Position numbers and translations under genes: made by a program
The notes under the pieces: model-generated
Database searches by the model: none
The model's input: the letters and a program-made list of their open reading frames with translations, nothing else
Told to the model about the DNA's origin: nothing
In this document: positions 1 through 5,441 of the stretch, piece after piece
How the letters are laid out: every line of letters begins with the position of its first letter
Position numbering within the stretch: position 1 is the stretch's first letter
Assembly (NCBI GenBank): GCA_003509785.1
Contig: DOMY01000085.1
Span: 4,821-10,261, forward strand
Source of the DNA: Gemmobacter sp.
GTDB taxonomy: Bacteria; Pseudomonadota; Alphaproteobacteria; Rhodobacterales; Rhodobacteraceae
Reading direction: 5' to 3'
DNA: 5,441 nucleotides

Positions 1-608
1 GGCACCTTCTGGCTGGCGTCTTCGTCACGCACGAAGGGATGCTGAAACCAGCAGGCCACCTCGGTCATCGTATCGCGGCCCAGCCGCTCTTCAATCAGGC
101 GCAGCATCAGATCGAACACCGCCCCCGCCCCCGAAACCGTGGTGCGCCGCCGGTCGCGCAGAATGGCGCTGGGGCTGGGCTCGATCTCGGGGAATTCGGC
201 CTTGAACGCCGCCTCATAGCACCAGTGCACCGAACAGCGGTGCCCGTCCATCAACCCGGATCGGGCCAGCGGGAAGATGCCGCCGGAAAAGCCGCCGATC
301 CCCACCCCCGCCCGGTCCAGCCTGCGGATCAGGCCGAAGGCATGGCGCGGATTGGCAAATTCCGAAGTGGGCGCCGACAGCAGCATCAGCCCGTCCAGCC
401 CCTCTACCGCATCCAGCGCGCAATCGGGATCAAAGCGCACTTCGGCCGAAGACCGCACCGGCGCGCCGGTTTCGCTGACCAGTTGCCAGGCAAATTCCTT
501 GCGGCCGGTGATTTCATTCGCCGCCCGCAGCGGCTCGATCGCCGAGGTCAGGCAGGCCATCGGAAAGCCGTCCATCAGCAGAAAGCCCAGCCTGGATTGC
601 GCGGTCAT
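1..608 (-). CDS. GlxA family (DJ-1/PfpI plus AraC) transcriptional regulator, C-terminus missing
   Basis: The gene reads leftward off the window edge, so only about 202 N-terminal residues are visible; family members are usually a little over 300. It begins MTAQSRLGFLLMDGF, the usual opening of the class I amidotransferase-like (DJ-1/PfpI) sensor domain of GlxA regulators. The nucleophile elbow reads GGFSGGIFPLA at residues 105-115, followed by GLMDG (118-122) and SVHW (126-129). Serine 108 sits where catalytic relatives have cysteine, so the domain probably senses a ligand rather than acting as an enzyme. Residues from about 160 (TTVSGAGAVFDLML) match the end of this domain. The AraC-type helix-turn-helix pair expected at the C-terminus would lie outside the window. 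The start at 608 is backed by AAAGGG (complement of 617-622) eight bases upstream. It is divergent from the XRE-cupin gene and close to the mgs/gmaS operon. By context it may activate that operon in response to a methylated amine or glutamate derivative, but this is inference. Confidence 0.88.
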   Translation of the reverse strand, partial: MTAQSRLGFLLMDGFPMACLTSAIEPLRAANEITGRKEFAWQLVSETGAPVRSSAEVRFDPDCALDAVEGLDGLMLLSAPTSEFANPRHAFGLIRRLDRAGVGIGGFSGGIFPLARSGLMDGHRCSVHWCYEAAFKAEFPEIEPSPSAILRDRRRTTVSGAGAVFDLMLRLIEERLGRDTMTEVACWFQHPFVRDEDASQKV

Positions 609-697
609 CGGCCTGGCCCTTTCCCCATGGTTTGCATGTCACAGCGATTTGTTTCACACTGGTGAACCCCATCCCCCTGCAAAGTGCCGATTGCCCG
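609..697. promoter_or_regulatory. Divergent intergenic control region between the two regulator genes
   Basis: These 89 bases must hold the promoters of both the leftward GlxA-type gene and the rightward XRE-cupin gene. An inverted repeat lies at 653-666, TTCAC and GTGAA separated by ACTG, and the word TTTGTTTCACA (648-658) overlaps its left arm. The same word recurs upstream of mgsA. I cannot pick out a convincing -35/-10 pair for either direction. Autoregulation by one of the two regulators is likely but inferred. Confidence 0.55.
653..666. promoter_or_regulatory. Candidate operator: inverted repeat TTCAC-N4-GTGAA
   Basis: Perfect 5-base arms (653-657 and 662-666) are separated by four bases. 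The site lies midway between the two divergent regulator genes. Its left half is part of an 11-base word repeated at the mgsA promoter (1615-1625), although the right half GTGAA is not repeated there. The size and symmetry fit a dimeric helix-turn-helix regulator such as the neighbouring XRE-cupin protein. Binding is not shown by the sequence. Confidence 0.4.
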
Positions 698-1369
698 ATG
701 ACCGATCCTGCCGACCTGTCTGATTCCGGCGCGCCCGTGTCGCGCGTCAAACCCGCCTTCGAACAAGATCCCCACCGGGTCCGCGATGTGGCCGACCGCA
801 ACCTGGAGGCGGCAATCGGCCGCGAGGTGCGCGCCTTCCGCCGGGCGCAGGGCATGACGGTGGCCGATCTGGCCAATATCACCGGCCTGTCGATCGGGAT
901 GCTGTCGAAGATCGAAAACGGCATGACCTCGCCCTCGCTGACCACGCTGCAGCTGCTGTCGCACGCCTTTTCCACCCCGATCACCAGCTTCTTCCGCGGC
1001 TTCGAGGAACGGCGCGAGGTGCAGCATGTGAAATCCGGCGAGCATATCGAGATCGAGCGGCGCGGCACCCGGGCGGGCCATCAATATCATCTGCTGGGCC
1101 ATATCGGATCGAATTCCTCGGGCGTGGTGGTCGAACCCTATCTGATCACCCTCACCGCCGAATCCGATACCTTCCCCACCTTCCAGCACGACGGGATCGA
1201 GCTTCTGTTCATGCTGGAGGGCGAGGTTGTCTATCGTCATGGCGAAGAACTCTTTCATCTGCAACCCGGCGACAGCCTGTTCTTCGACGCCGATTCCCCG
1301 CATGGGCCGGAGGATCTGGTGAAACTGCCGGCCCGCTATCTTTCCATCATTGCCTATCCGCAGGCCTGA
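698..1369 (+). CDS. XRE family transcriptional regulator with C-terminal cupin domain
   Basis: This is a 223-residue cytoplasmic DNA-binding protein. The XRE helix-turn-helix spans roughly residues 38-95, with the typical core of MTVADLA (53-59), LSIGMLSKIENG (64-75) and SPSLTTL (78-84). A cupin_2 sensor domain covers about 147-218; H164, E168 and H202 occupy positions that often bind metal or ligand, and LQPGDSLFF (188-196) is its second conserved strand. Regulators of this shape are often local repressors of amine, polyamine or amino-acid catabolic operons. The neighbouring mgs/gmaS genes make a methylamine-pathway role plausible, but the ligand is unknown. The ATG at 698 is chosen because it gives the usual family length. 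The frame stays open back to a TTG at 632 and a GTG at 662, and no clear Shine-Dalgarno sequence settles the choice. The longer forms would cover the inverted repeat at 653-666, which argues against them. It is divergent from the GlxA-type gene and shares strand with mgsA, 313 bases downstream. Confidence 0.9.
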   Translation: MTDPADLSDSGAPVSRVKPAFEQDPHRVRDVADRNLEAAIGREVRAFRRAQGMTVADLANITGLSIGMLSKIENGMTSPSLTTLQLLSHAFSTPITSFFRGFEERREVQHVKSGEHIEIERRGTRAGHQYHLLGHIGSNSSGVVVEPYLITLTAESDTFPTFQHDGIELLFMLEGEVVYRHGEELFHLQPGDSLFFDADSPHGPEDLVKLPARYLSIIAYPQA

Positions 1370-1409
1370 CAGGCCGCCTGCATGATTCGGGCGGTGAAGG
1401 CCGCCCGGA
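1360..1409 (+). terminator. Two tandem GC-rich hairpins after the XRE-cupin gene, possible terminator
   Basis: GGCCTGACAGGCC at 1363-1375 is a perfect palindrome around the TGA stop. It lies inside a wider pair, GCAGGC (1360-1365) and GCCTGC (1376-1381). Next comes CGGGCGG (1388-1394) pairing with CCGCCCG (1401-1407) across a six-base loop, extendable by one G-U and one A-U pair. No T-run follows, so this is not a canonical intrinsic terminator; it could equally stabilise the 3' end of the message. Confidence 0.4.
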
Positions 1410-1510
1410 CATTCTGCCCGATACGCCCTATCAGGCATATTATTTTCCTACAGGGCAATAAGCCACCTTTTCCTGCACGAATCGTGACGCGCCCCCGCGC
1501 AGCTTCTGAA

Positions 1511-1540
1511 ATCGCCGCAAATATCCGCAGATCGCCGCAA
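1511..1540. repeat. Helically phased direct repeat ATCGCCGCAA
   Basis: Two exact ten-base copies start at 1511 and 1531, with a diverged copy ATATCCGCAG exactly between them, giving a ten-base period. The core CGCCGCAA appears a third time at 1639-1646 in the mgsA leader. Direct repeats about two helical turns apart upstream of a promoter are typical of AraC-type activator sites, so the GlxA-type neighbour is a candidate binder. That link is inference. Confidence 0.4.
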
Positions 1541-1584
1541 CATCGCCCCTTTCGCGGGCAGATGGGCCGGCCGCATTTGGGCTC

Positions 1585-1613
1585 TTGCGTTTTGCTTATT
1601 TCCTAAGGATAAA
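1585..1613 (+). promoter_or_regulatory. Putative sigma-70 promoter of the mgs/gmaS operon
   Basis: TTGCGT (1585-1590) as -35 and GATAAA (1608-1613) as -10 are separated by the ideal 17 bases and match consensus at 3 and 4 of 6 positions. It lies in the most A+T-rich part of the intergenic region. The weak -35 suits a promoter needing an activator. The small palindrome TCCTAAGGA (1601-1609) overlaps the spacer and -10. Confidence 0.4.
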
Positions 1614-1630
1614 CTTTGTTTCACATAAAG
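1614..1630. promoter_or_regulatory. Candidate operator overlapping the predicted mgs transcription start
   Basis: The 17-base CTTTGTTTCACATAAAG is an imperfect palindrome: six of eight pairs match around C1622, with outer arms CTTT and AAAG. It directly follows the putative -10 box, where a bound repressor would block transcription. It contains TTTGTTTCACA (1615-1625), identical to 648-658 in the regulator intergenic region. This suggests one protein, most simply the XRE-cupin regulator, acts at both sites. Confidence 0.45.
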
Positions 1631-1637
1631 CGAAGAC

Positions 1638-1658
1638 GCGCCGCAAATCGGCCGGCGC
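1638..1658 (+). other. Leader hairpin just upstream of the mgsA ribosome-binding site
   Basis: GCGCCG (1638-1643) pairs perfectly with CGGCGC (1653-1658) over a nine-base loop, ending 11 bases before the AAGGAG. It could modulate message stability or translation. No alternative pairing that would make it a switch was seen, and G+C-rich DNA yields such stems by chance. Confidence 0.25.
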
Positions 1659-1682
1659 AGACAGTCACCAAGGAGTCGACCC

Positions 1683-2576
1683 ATGTGCGGTATCGTCGGA
1701 CTGTTTCTGAAAGACCCTGCGCTGGAACCCCAGCTCGGCGCGCTTCTGACGGAAATGCTCATCACCATGACAGACCGTGGCCCGGATAGTGCCGGCATCG
1801 CGATCTATTCGGCCCCCGAGGCCGGCACGGCCAAGCTGACCGTGCAATCCACCGCACCGGGCGCAGATTTCCCCGGTCTGGCCGGCATGATCGAGGCCGC
1901 CATCGGCGCCAAGGTTTCGGTTGTGGTGAAAGACACCCATGCGGTTGTCACCCTGCCCGAAGCCCAGCTGGATGCCGCCCGCGCCCTGGTGCGCAGCAAG
2001 GCCACGCTGAAGGTGATGAGCGCAGGCGAAGGTATTGAAATCTACAAGGAAGTCGGCCTGCCCAAAGATGTGGCCGCCCGGTTCGACGTGGCAAAGATGG
2101 CGGGCACCCATGGCATCGGCCATACCCGCATGGCCACCGAAAGCGCCGTGACGACGATGGGCGCCCACCCGTTTTCCACCGGCCCGGATCAATGCCTTGT
2201 ACACAACGGCTCGCTGTCCAACCACAACGGGCTGCGGCGCGAACTGATCCGCCAGGGCATGAGCTTTGAAACCCAGAACGACACCGAGGTGGCCGCCGCC
2301 TATGTCAGCCACAAGCTGCAAGAGAGCCAGAACCTGGGCGAGGCGCTGGAATCCGGCCTGAACGATCTGGATGGCTTCTACACCTTCGTGGTGGGCACCC
2401 GGAACGGCTTTGGCGTGGTGCGCGATCCCGTGGCCTGCAAACCCGCCGTCATGGCGGAAACCGATCAATATGTGGCTTTCGGCAGCGAATATCGCGCCAT
2501 GGTCAATCTGCCGGGGATCGAGACCGCCCGCGTCTGGGAACCCGAACCCGCCACCGTCTATTTCTGGGAACGCTGA
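1683..2576 (+). CDS. mgsA: N-methylglutamate synthase subunit A / GlxB-like class II glutamine amidotransferase
   Basis: This 297-residue protein starts MCGIVGLF, so Cys2 becomes the N-terminal nucleophile of a class II (Ntn) glutamine amidotransferase after methionine removal. Further family residues are RGPDSAG (32-38), HTR (147-149), AHPF (161-164), HNG (174-176) and NDTE (199-202). R149, N175, G176 and D200 line up with the substrate-binding set of PurF-type enzymes. In the N-methylglutamate synthase complex this subunit would release the amine from the gamma-amide and pass it to the FMN subunit. The stretch from about 45 to 140 is longer than between the same motifs in GlmS or PurF and looks like a small alpha/beta insertion. 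The start is fixed by AAGGAG (1670-1675) seven bases upstream and by the need for Cys2. It is the first gene of the operon, three bases before mgsB. It is often annotated glxB. The general fold is very sure; the methylamine role rests on the neighbours. Confidence 0.88.
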   Translation: MCGIVGLFLKDPALEPQLGALLTEMLITMTDRGPDSAGIAIYSAPEAGTAKLTVQSTAPGADFPGLAGMIEAAIGAKVSVVVKDTHAVVTLPEAQLDAARALVRSKATLKVMSAGEGIEIYKEVGLPKDVAARFDVAKMAGTHGIGHTRMATESAVTTMGAHPFSTGPDQCLVHNGSLSNHNGLRRELIRQGMSFETQNDTEVAAAYVSHKLQESQNLGEALESGLNDLDGFYTFVVGTRNGFGVVRDPVACKPAVMAETDQYVAFGSEYRAMVNLPGIETARVWEPEPATVYFWER

Positions 2577-2579
2577 GCC

Positions 2580-3269
2580 ATGCAAAGCTTCGATCTTACG
2601 GCGCAGGGTCTGCGCGCGCTGAATTCCACCCTGCACGGGCTGAAGGAACAGACCAATGAAACGGTCTGGGAAATCGTCAACCCCAAGGGCGCCCATGCGA
2701 TTGCCGTGGGTCTGGATGCCCCGATTGATGTCACCGTGCGCGGCTCGACCGGCTATTACTGCGCGGGCATGAACAAGCAGGCCACGGTGCGCATCAAGGG
2801 CAGCGCCGGGCCGGGCGTGGCCGAAAACATGATGTCGGGCACCGTCATCATCGACGGCGATGCCAGCCAGTATGCCGGCGCCACCGGGCGCGGCGGTCTG
2901 CTGGTGGTGAAGGGCAATGCCGCCTCGCGCTGCGGCATTTCGATGAAGGGCATCGACATCGTGGTGCATGGCAACATCGGCCACATGTCCTGCTTCATGG
3001 CGCAATCGGGCAATATGGTGGTGCTGGGCGATGCGGGCGATGCGCTGGGCGACAGCCTCTATGAGGCGCGGCTGTTCGTGCGCGGTTCGGTGAAATCGCT
3101 GGGCGCCGACTGCATCGAAAAAGAGATGCGCCCCGAACATCTGGAGCTGCTGGCCGATCTGCTGAAGCGCGGCGAGGCCGATCATCTGGCCAAGCCCGAA
3201 GAGTTCAAGCGCTATGGCTCTGCCCGCAAGCTCTATAATTTCAACGTCGACAATGCGTCTGCTTACTGA
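2580..3269 (+). CDS. mgsB: N-methylglutamate synthase subunit B / GlxC-like GXGXG domain protein
   Basis: This 229-residue protein corresponds to the C-terminal GXGXG domain of the glutamate synthase large subunit. From about residue 37 to 175 glycine recurs regularly at strand turns (for example GSTG 55-58, GSAGPG 74-79, GATGRGG 100-106, GNIGHMS 131-137, GDAGDALGDSLYEA 150-163), as expected of a right-handed beta-helix. The domain has no catalytic residues of its own; in glutamate synthase it is a structural spacer between the amidotransferase and FMN domains, so here it probably scaffolds MgsA and MgsC. The C-terminal 50 residues are charged and helical. The start lies three bases after the mgsA stop, with a weak GGGAA (2566-2570) inside the end of mgsA, which suggests translational coupling. 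Its stop overlaps the mgsC ribosome-binding site. It is often annotated glxC. Confidence 0.88.
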   Translation: MQSFDLTAQGLRALNSTLHGLKEQTNETVWEIVNPKGAHAIAVGLDAPIDVTVRGSTGYYCAGMNKQATVRIKGSAGPGVAENMMSGTVIIDGDASQYAGATGRGGLLVVKGNAASRCGISMKGIDIVVHGNIGHMSCFMAQSGNMVVLGDAGDALGDSLYEARLFVRGSVKSLGADCIEKEMRPEHLELLADLLKRGEADHLAKPEEFKRYGSARKLYNFNVDNASAY

Positions 3270-3278
3270 GGCACGAAG

Positions 3279-4607
3279 ATGACCGATATCCCCCAAACGC
3301 CCCCGAAGCAGAGCTGGACCTATTCCAACGATGTGAACGCCGAAATCCGCCGCGCGGCCGCAACCGGCATCTATGACATCCGCGGCGGCGGGTCGAAGCG
3401 GCGGCTGCCGCATTTCGACGACCTGCTGTTCCTCGGCGCCTCGATCTCGCGCTATCCGCTGGAAGGCTACCGCGAGAAATGCGCAACCGACGTCTGGCTG
3501 GGCACCCGGTTCGCCAAGAACCCGATCCATCTGGAAACCCCGATCACCATCGCCGGCATGAGCTTCGGCGCCCTGTCCGGCCCGGCGAAAGAGGCGCTGG
3601 GGCGCGGTGCTTCGGCGGCGGGCACCAGCACCACCACCGGCGATGGCGGCATGACCGAGGAAGAGCGCGGGCACAGCAAAACCCTGGTCTATCAATACCT
3701 TCCCTCGCGCTATGGCATGAACCCCGATGACCTGCGCCGCGCCGATGCGATCGAGGTTGTGGTGGGTCAGGGCGCCAAGCCCGGCGGCGGCGGCATGTTG
3801 CTGGGCCAGAAGATCTCTGACCGCGTGGCGAATATGCGCAACCTGCCCAAGGGCATCGACCAGCGCTCTGCCTGCCGCCACCCGGATTGGACCGGGCCGG
3901 ATGATCTGGAAATCAAGATCCTGGAACTGCGCGAGATCACCAACTGGGAAAAACCGATCTACATCAAGATCGGCGGCGCCCGCCCCTATTACGACACAGC
4001 ACTGGCGGTGAAGGCCGGGGCCGATGTGGTGGTGCTGGACGGGATGCAGGGCGGCACGGCGGCCACGCAGGATGTGTTCATCGAAAACGTGGGGATGCCC
4101 ACGCTGGCCTGCATCCCGCAGGCGGTGAAGGCGCTGCAGGATCTGGGGATGCACCGCAAGGTGCAGCTGATCGTCTCGGGCGGCATCCGCACCGGCGCCG
4201 ATGTGGCCAAGGCCATGGCTTTGGGCGCCGATGCGGTGGCCATCGGCACGGCGGCGCTGGTGGCGCTGGGTGACAATGACCCGATCCACGAAGCCGAATA
4301 TCGCAAGCTGGGCACCACCGCCGGCGCCTATGACGACTGGCACGAGGGCAAGGATCCGGCCGGCATCACCACGCAGGATCCGGCGCTGTTCAACCGCTTT
4401 GATCCGATCCTGGGTGGGCGCCGCCTGAAGAACTACCTCAAGGTGATGACGCTGGAGGCGCAGACCATCGCGCGCGCCTGCGGCAAAAGCCATCTGCACA
4501 ATCTGGAACCCGAAGACCTTTGCGCCCTGACGGTCGAGGCTGCCGCCATGGCGGGCGTGCCGCTGGCGGGCACTGACTGGGTTCCGGGCCGCACGGGCCG
4601 CTACTAA
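3279..4607 (+). CDS. mgsC: N-methylglutamate synthase subunit C / GlxD-like FMN-binding glutamate synthase domain protein
   Basis: This 442-residue protein is the FMN-binding TIM-barrel synthase of the complex. It would form N-methylglutamate at the flavin from the released methylamine and 2-oxoglutarate, or by net exchange from gamma-glutamylmethylamide. Motifs in order: GMSFGALS (93-100), TTTGDGG (118-124), QGAKPGGGG (164-172), YIKIGG (228-233), GMQGGTAA (255-262), and the phosphate-binding SGGIRTGADVAKAM (300-313) with AIGTA (321-325). PAGITTQ (360-366) aligns with the end of the glutamate synthase 3Fe-4S motif, but no cysteine lies between C278 and C401, so the cluster is absent. GAGG (3268-3271), overlapping the mgsB stop, is seven bases before the ATG. 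The gene ends in two in-frame TAA codons. A plain ferredoxin or NADPH glutamate synthase is less likely, since a small-subunit gene is not beside it and a gmaS-like gene is. It is often annotated glxD. Confidence 0.88.
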   Translation: MTDIPQTPPKQSWTYSNDVNAEIRRAAATGIYDIRGGGSKRRLPHFDDLLFLGASISRYPLEGYREKCATDVWLGTRFAKNPIHLETPITIAGMSFGALSGPAKEALGRGASAAGTSTTTGDGGMTEEERGHSKTLVYQYLPSRYGMNPDDLRRADAIEVVVGQGAKPGGGGMLLGQKISDRVANMRNLPKGIDQRSACRHPDWTGPDDLEIKILELREITNWEKPIYIKIGGARPYYDTALAVKAGADVVVLDGMQGGTAATQDVFIENVGMPTLACIPQAVKALQDLGMHRKVQLIVSGGIRTGADVAKAMALGADAVAIGTAALVALGDNDPIHEAEYRKLGTTAGAYDDWHEGKDPAGITTQDPALFNRFDPILGGRRLKNYLKVMTLEAQTIARACGKSHLHNLEPEDLCALTVEAAAMAGVPLAGTDWVPGRTGRY

Positions 4608-4638
4608 TAAAAACCAAGTCCGACAGGGAGTTACCAAA

Positions 4639-5441
4639 ATGACCAAAGACCTTGCGGCCTGGGCTGCGGAAAAAGGCGTCAAGTATTTCATGGTGTCCTA
4701 CACCGACCTTTTCGGAGGTCAGCGGGCCAAGCTGGTGCCCGCACAGGCGATCAACGACATGGCGGTGGACGGGGCCGGTTTTGCCGGTTTCGCCACCTGG
4801 CTGGATCTGACGCCTGCCCATCCCGACATGATGGCGGTGCCTGATCCCTCCTCCGTCATCCAGCTGCCCTGGAAGAAAGAGGTGGCCTGGCTCGCCTCGA
4901 ACTGCGTGATGGAAGGGGCGCCGGTGGCGCAGGCGCCGCGCAACGTGCTGCGCAAGCTCATCGACGAAGCCGCGACCGAAGGGCTGCGGGTGAAGACAGG
5001 GGTGGAACCCGAATTCTTCCTGCTGACCCCCGCGGGCGACAAGGTGGCCGATCCTTACGACAATGCCGAAAAGCCCTGCTACGATCAGCAGGCGGTGATG
5101 CGGCAATATGACGTGATCTCGGAAGTCTGCGATTACATGCTGGAGCTGGGCTGGGAGGCCTACCAGAACGACCATGAAGACGCGACCGGCCAGTTTGAAA
5201 TGAACTGGAAATACGACGACGCGCTGCAAACCGCCGACAAGCACAGCTTCTTCAAGTTCATGATGCGCTCGGTGGCCGAAAAGCACGGGCTGCGCGCCAC
5301 CTTCATGCCCAAGCCGTTCAAGGGCCTGACCGGGTCGGGCTGCCATGCCCATATCTCGGTCTGGTCGCTGGATGGCACCGAAAACGCCTTTGCCGACAGC
5401 AGCAAGGAACTCGGCCTGTCGGATCGGGGCCGTACCTTCCT
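4639..5441 (+). CDS. gmaS: Gamma-glutamylmethylamide synthetase (type III glutamine synthetase-like), C-terminus missing
   Basis: The first 267 residues are visible; family members are about 435-450. It begins MTKDLAAWAAEKGVKYFMVS, then YTDLFGGQRAKLVP (21-34), FATWLDLTPAHPD (51-63) and a glutamine-synthetase beta-grasp N-domain. The catalytic part shows EPEFF (123-127), HEDATGQFEMN (179-189) and GSGCHAH (232-238), placing metal-binding E125, E180 and E187 and the ATP/glutamate-site H236. GmaS makes gamma-glutamylmethylamide from glutamate, methylamine and ATP in the cytoplasm, the first step of the indirect methylamine pathway. Motifs alone cannot fully separate it from GlnT-type ammonia ligases; the link to mgsABC is the main argument. 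AGGGAG (4625-4630) lies eight bases before the ATG. The 31-base gap after mgsC has no hairpin, so it is probably co-transcribed. Confidence 0.85.
   Translation, partial: MTKDLAAWAAEKGVKYFMVSYTDLFGGQRAKLVPAQAINDMAVDGAGFAGFATWLDLTPAHPDMMAVPDPSSVIQLPWKKEVAWLASNCVMEGAPVAQAPRNVLRKLIDEAATEGLRVKTGVEPEFFLLTPAGDKVADPYDNAEKPCYDQQAVMRQYDVISEVCDYMLELGWEAYQNDHEDATGQFEMNWKYDDALQTADKHSFFKFMMRSVAEKHGLRATFMPKPFKGLTGSGCHAHISVWSLDGTENAFADSSKELGLSDRGRTF

Larger units (their letters stand above)
1370..1682. other. Gene-free control region upstream of the mgs/gmaS operon
   Basis: These 313 bases show no open frame resembling a known protein; the short frames crossing it are not supported. In order it holds the hairpins ending the regulator gene, a weaker long-range pair GCCCT/AGGGC (1425-1429 and 1452-1456), two exact copies of ATCGCCGCAA spaced 20 bases apart (1511 and 1531), a possible sigma-70 promoter (1585-1613), a palindromic candidate operator (1614-1630), a leader hairpin (1638-1658) and the mgsA ribosome-binding site. 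The lower G+C of about 1590-1630 stands out from its surroundings, as expected for a promoter core. Confidence 0.6.

Noticed and set aside
39..665. A 208-codon plus-strand open frame opposite the GlxA-type gene
   Set aside because: The minus-strand reading gives clear GlxA-family sequence, while this frame is rich in Arg, Gln, Pro and His with no motif.
605..1438. A 277-codon minus-strand open frame opposite the XRE-cupin gene
   Set aside because: Low-complexity translation without motifs, antisense to a clear regulator; a compositional shadow.
1576..1598. A possible sigma-54 (-24/-12) promoter before mgsA, considered because this is a nitrogen-related operon
   Set aside because: The GG and GC dinucleotides do not fall ten bases apart (GG at 1579-1580 is 13 bases from GC at 1594-1595), so the required spacing fails.
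1382..1606. A possible 74-codon small gene in the intergenic region
   Set aside because: It has no ribosome-binding site, its start lies in the hairpin region after the regulator, and it overlaps the predicted promoter; no recognisable protein.
3279..4607. Reading mgsABC as an ordinary glutamate synthase split into pieces by frameshifts
   Set aside because: Each piece has its own start, stop and Shine-Dalgarno sequence, no linker remnants are seen, the iron-sulfur cysteines are missing, and no small-subunit gene is next to it; separate subunits are the normal state for Mgs/Glx proteins.
1665..4691. A 1008-codon open frame on the minus strand spanning all of mgsA, mgsB and mgsC
   Set aside because: It is antisense to three well-recognised genes; its translation is dominated by His, Arg, Gln, Gly and Ala without any recognisable domain, as expected from the mirror of G+C-biased third codon positions.
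4438..5352. A 304-codon minus-strand open frame opposite the end of mgsC and the start of gmaS
   Set aside because: It crosses two recognised genes and the gap between them and has no recognisable protein features.

Overview
The window looks like a chromosomal or plasmid segment of an alphaproteobacterium, most likely of the Rhodobacteraceae (Paracoccus, Rhodobacter, Gemmobacter or Roseobacter relatives). The support is high G+C codon use, tight operon spacing, and the combination of a GlxA-type regulator, an XRE-cupin regulator and a split glutamate-synthase-like operon followed by a type III glutamine-synthetase-like gene. The genus assignment is an inference from recalled gene content; no search was run.

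Layout. Bases 1-608 (minus strand) hold the N-terminal two thirds of a GlxA/AraC-family transcription regulator whose DNA-binding end lies off the left edge. A short divergent intergenic region (609-697) separates it from a plus-strand XRE-cupin regulator (698-1369). A 313-base gene-free region (1370-1682) follows, with hairpins after the regulator, phased short direct repeats, a plausible sigma-70 promoter and a palindromic candidate operator. The operon then starts: mgsA (1683-2576), mgsB (2580-3269), mgsC (3279-4607) and gmaS (4639 to the right edge, incomplete). All four point the same way, with gaps of 3, 9 and 31 bases.

How the genes fit together. MgsA, MgsB and MgsC correspond to three parts of the large subunit of glutamate synthase, encoded separately: the class II glutamine amidotransferase domain, the GXGXG beta-helix domain and the FMN-binding synthase domain. 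Next to GmaS this is the known signature of the indirect (N-methylglutamate) route of methylamine use. GmaS joins methylamine to glutamate with ATP to make gamma-glutamylmethylamide, and MgsABC turns that into N-methylglutamate. The N-methylglutamate dehydrogenase genes (mgdABCD, resembling sarcosine oxidase) would complete the pathway and are expected nearby, but they are not in this window. The same genes are often annotated glxB, glxC, glxD and glnT.

Regulation. The two upstream regulators probably control the operon. An identical 11-base word, TTTGTTTCACA, occurs in the regulator-regulator intergenic region and again just after the putative -10 box of the mgs promoter, each time inside a partial inverted repeat. 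This is the most testable new observation here. No mobile element, CRISPR array, tRNA or rRNA was seen, and I found no convincing sign of an undescribed system beyond this methylamine cassette and its local regulators.
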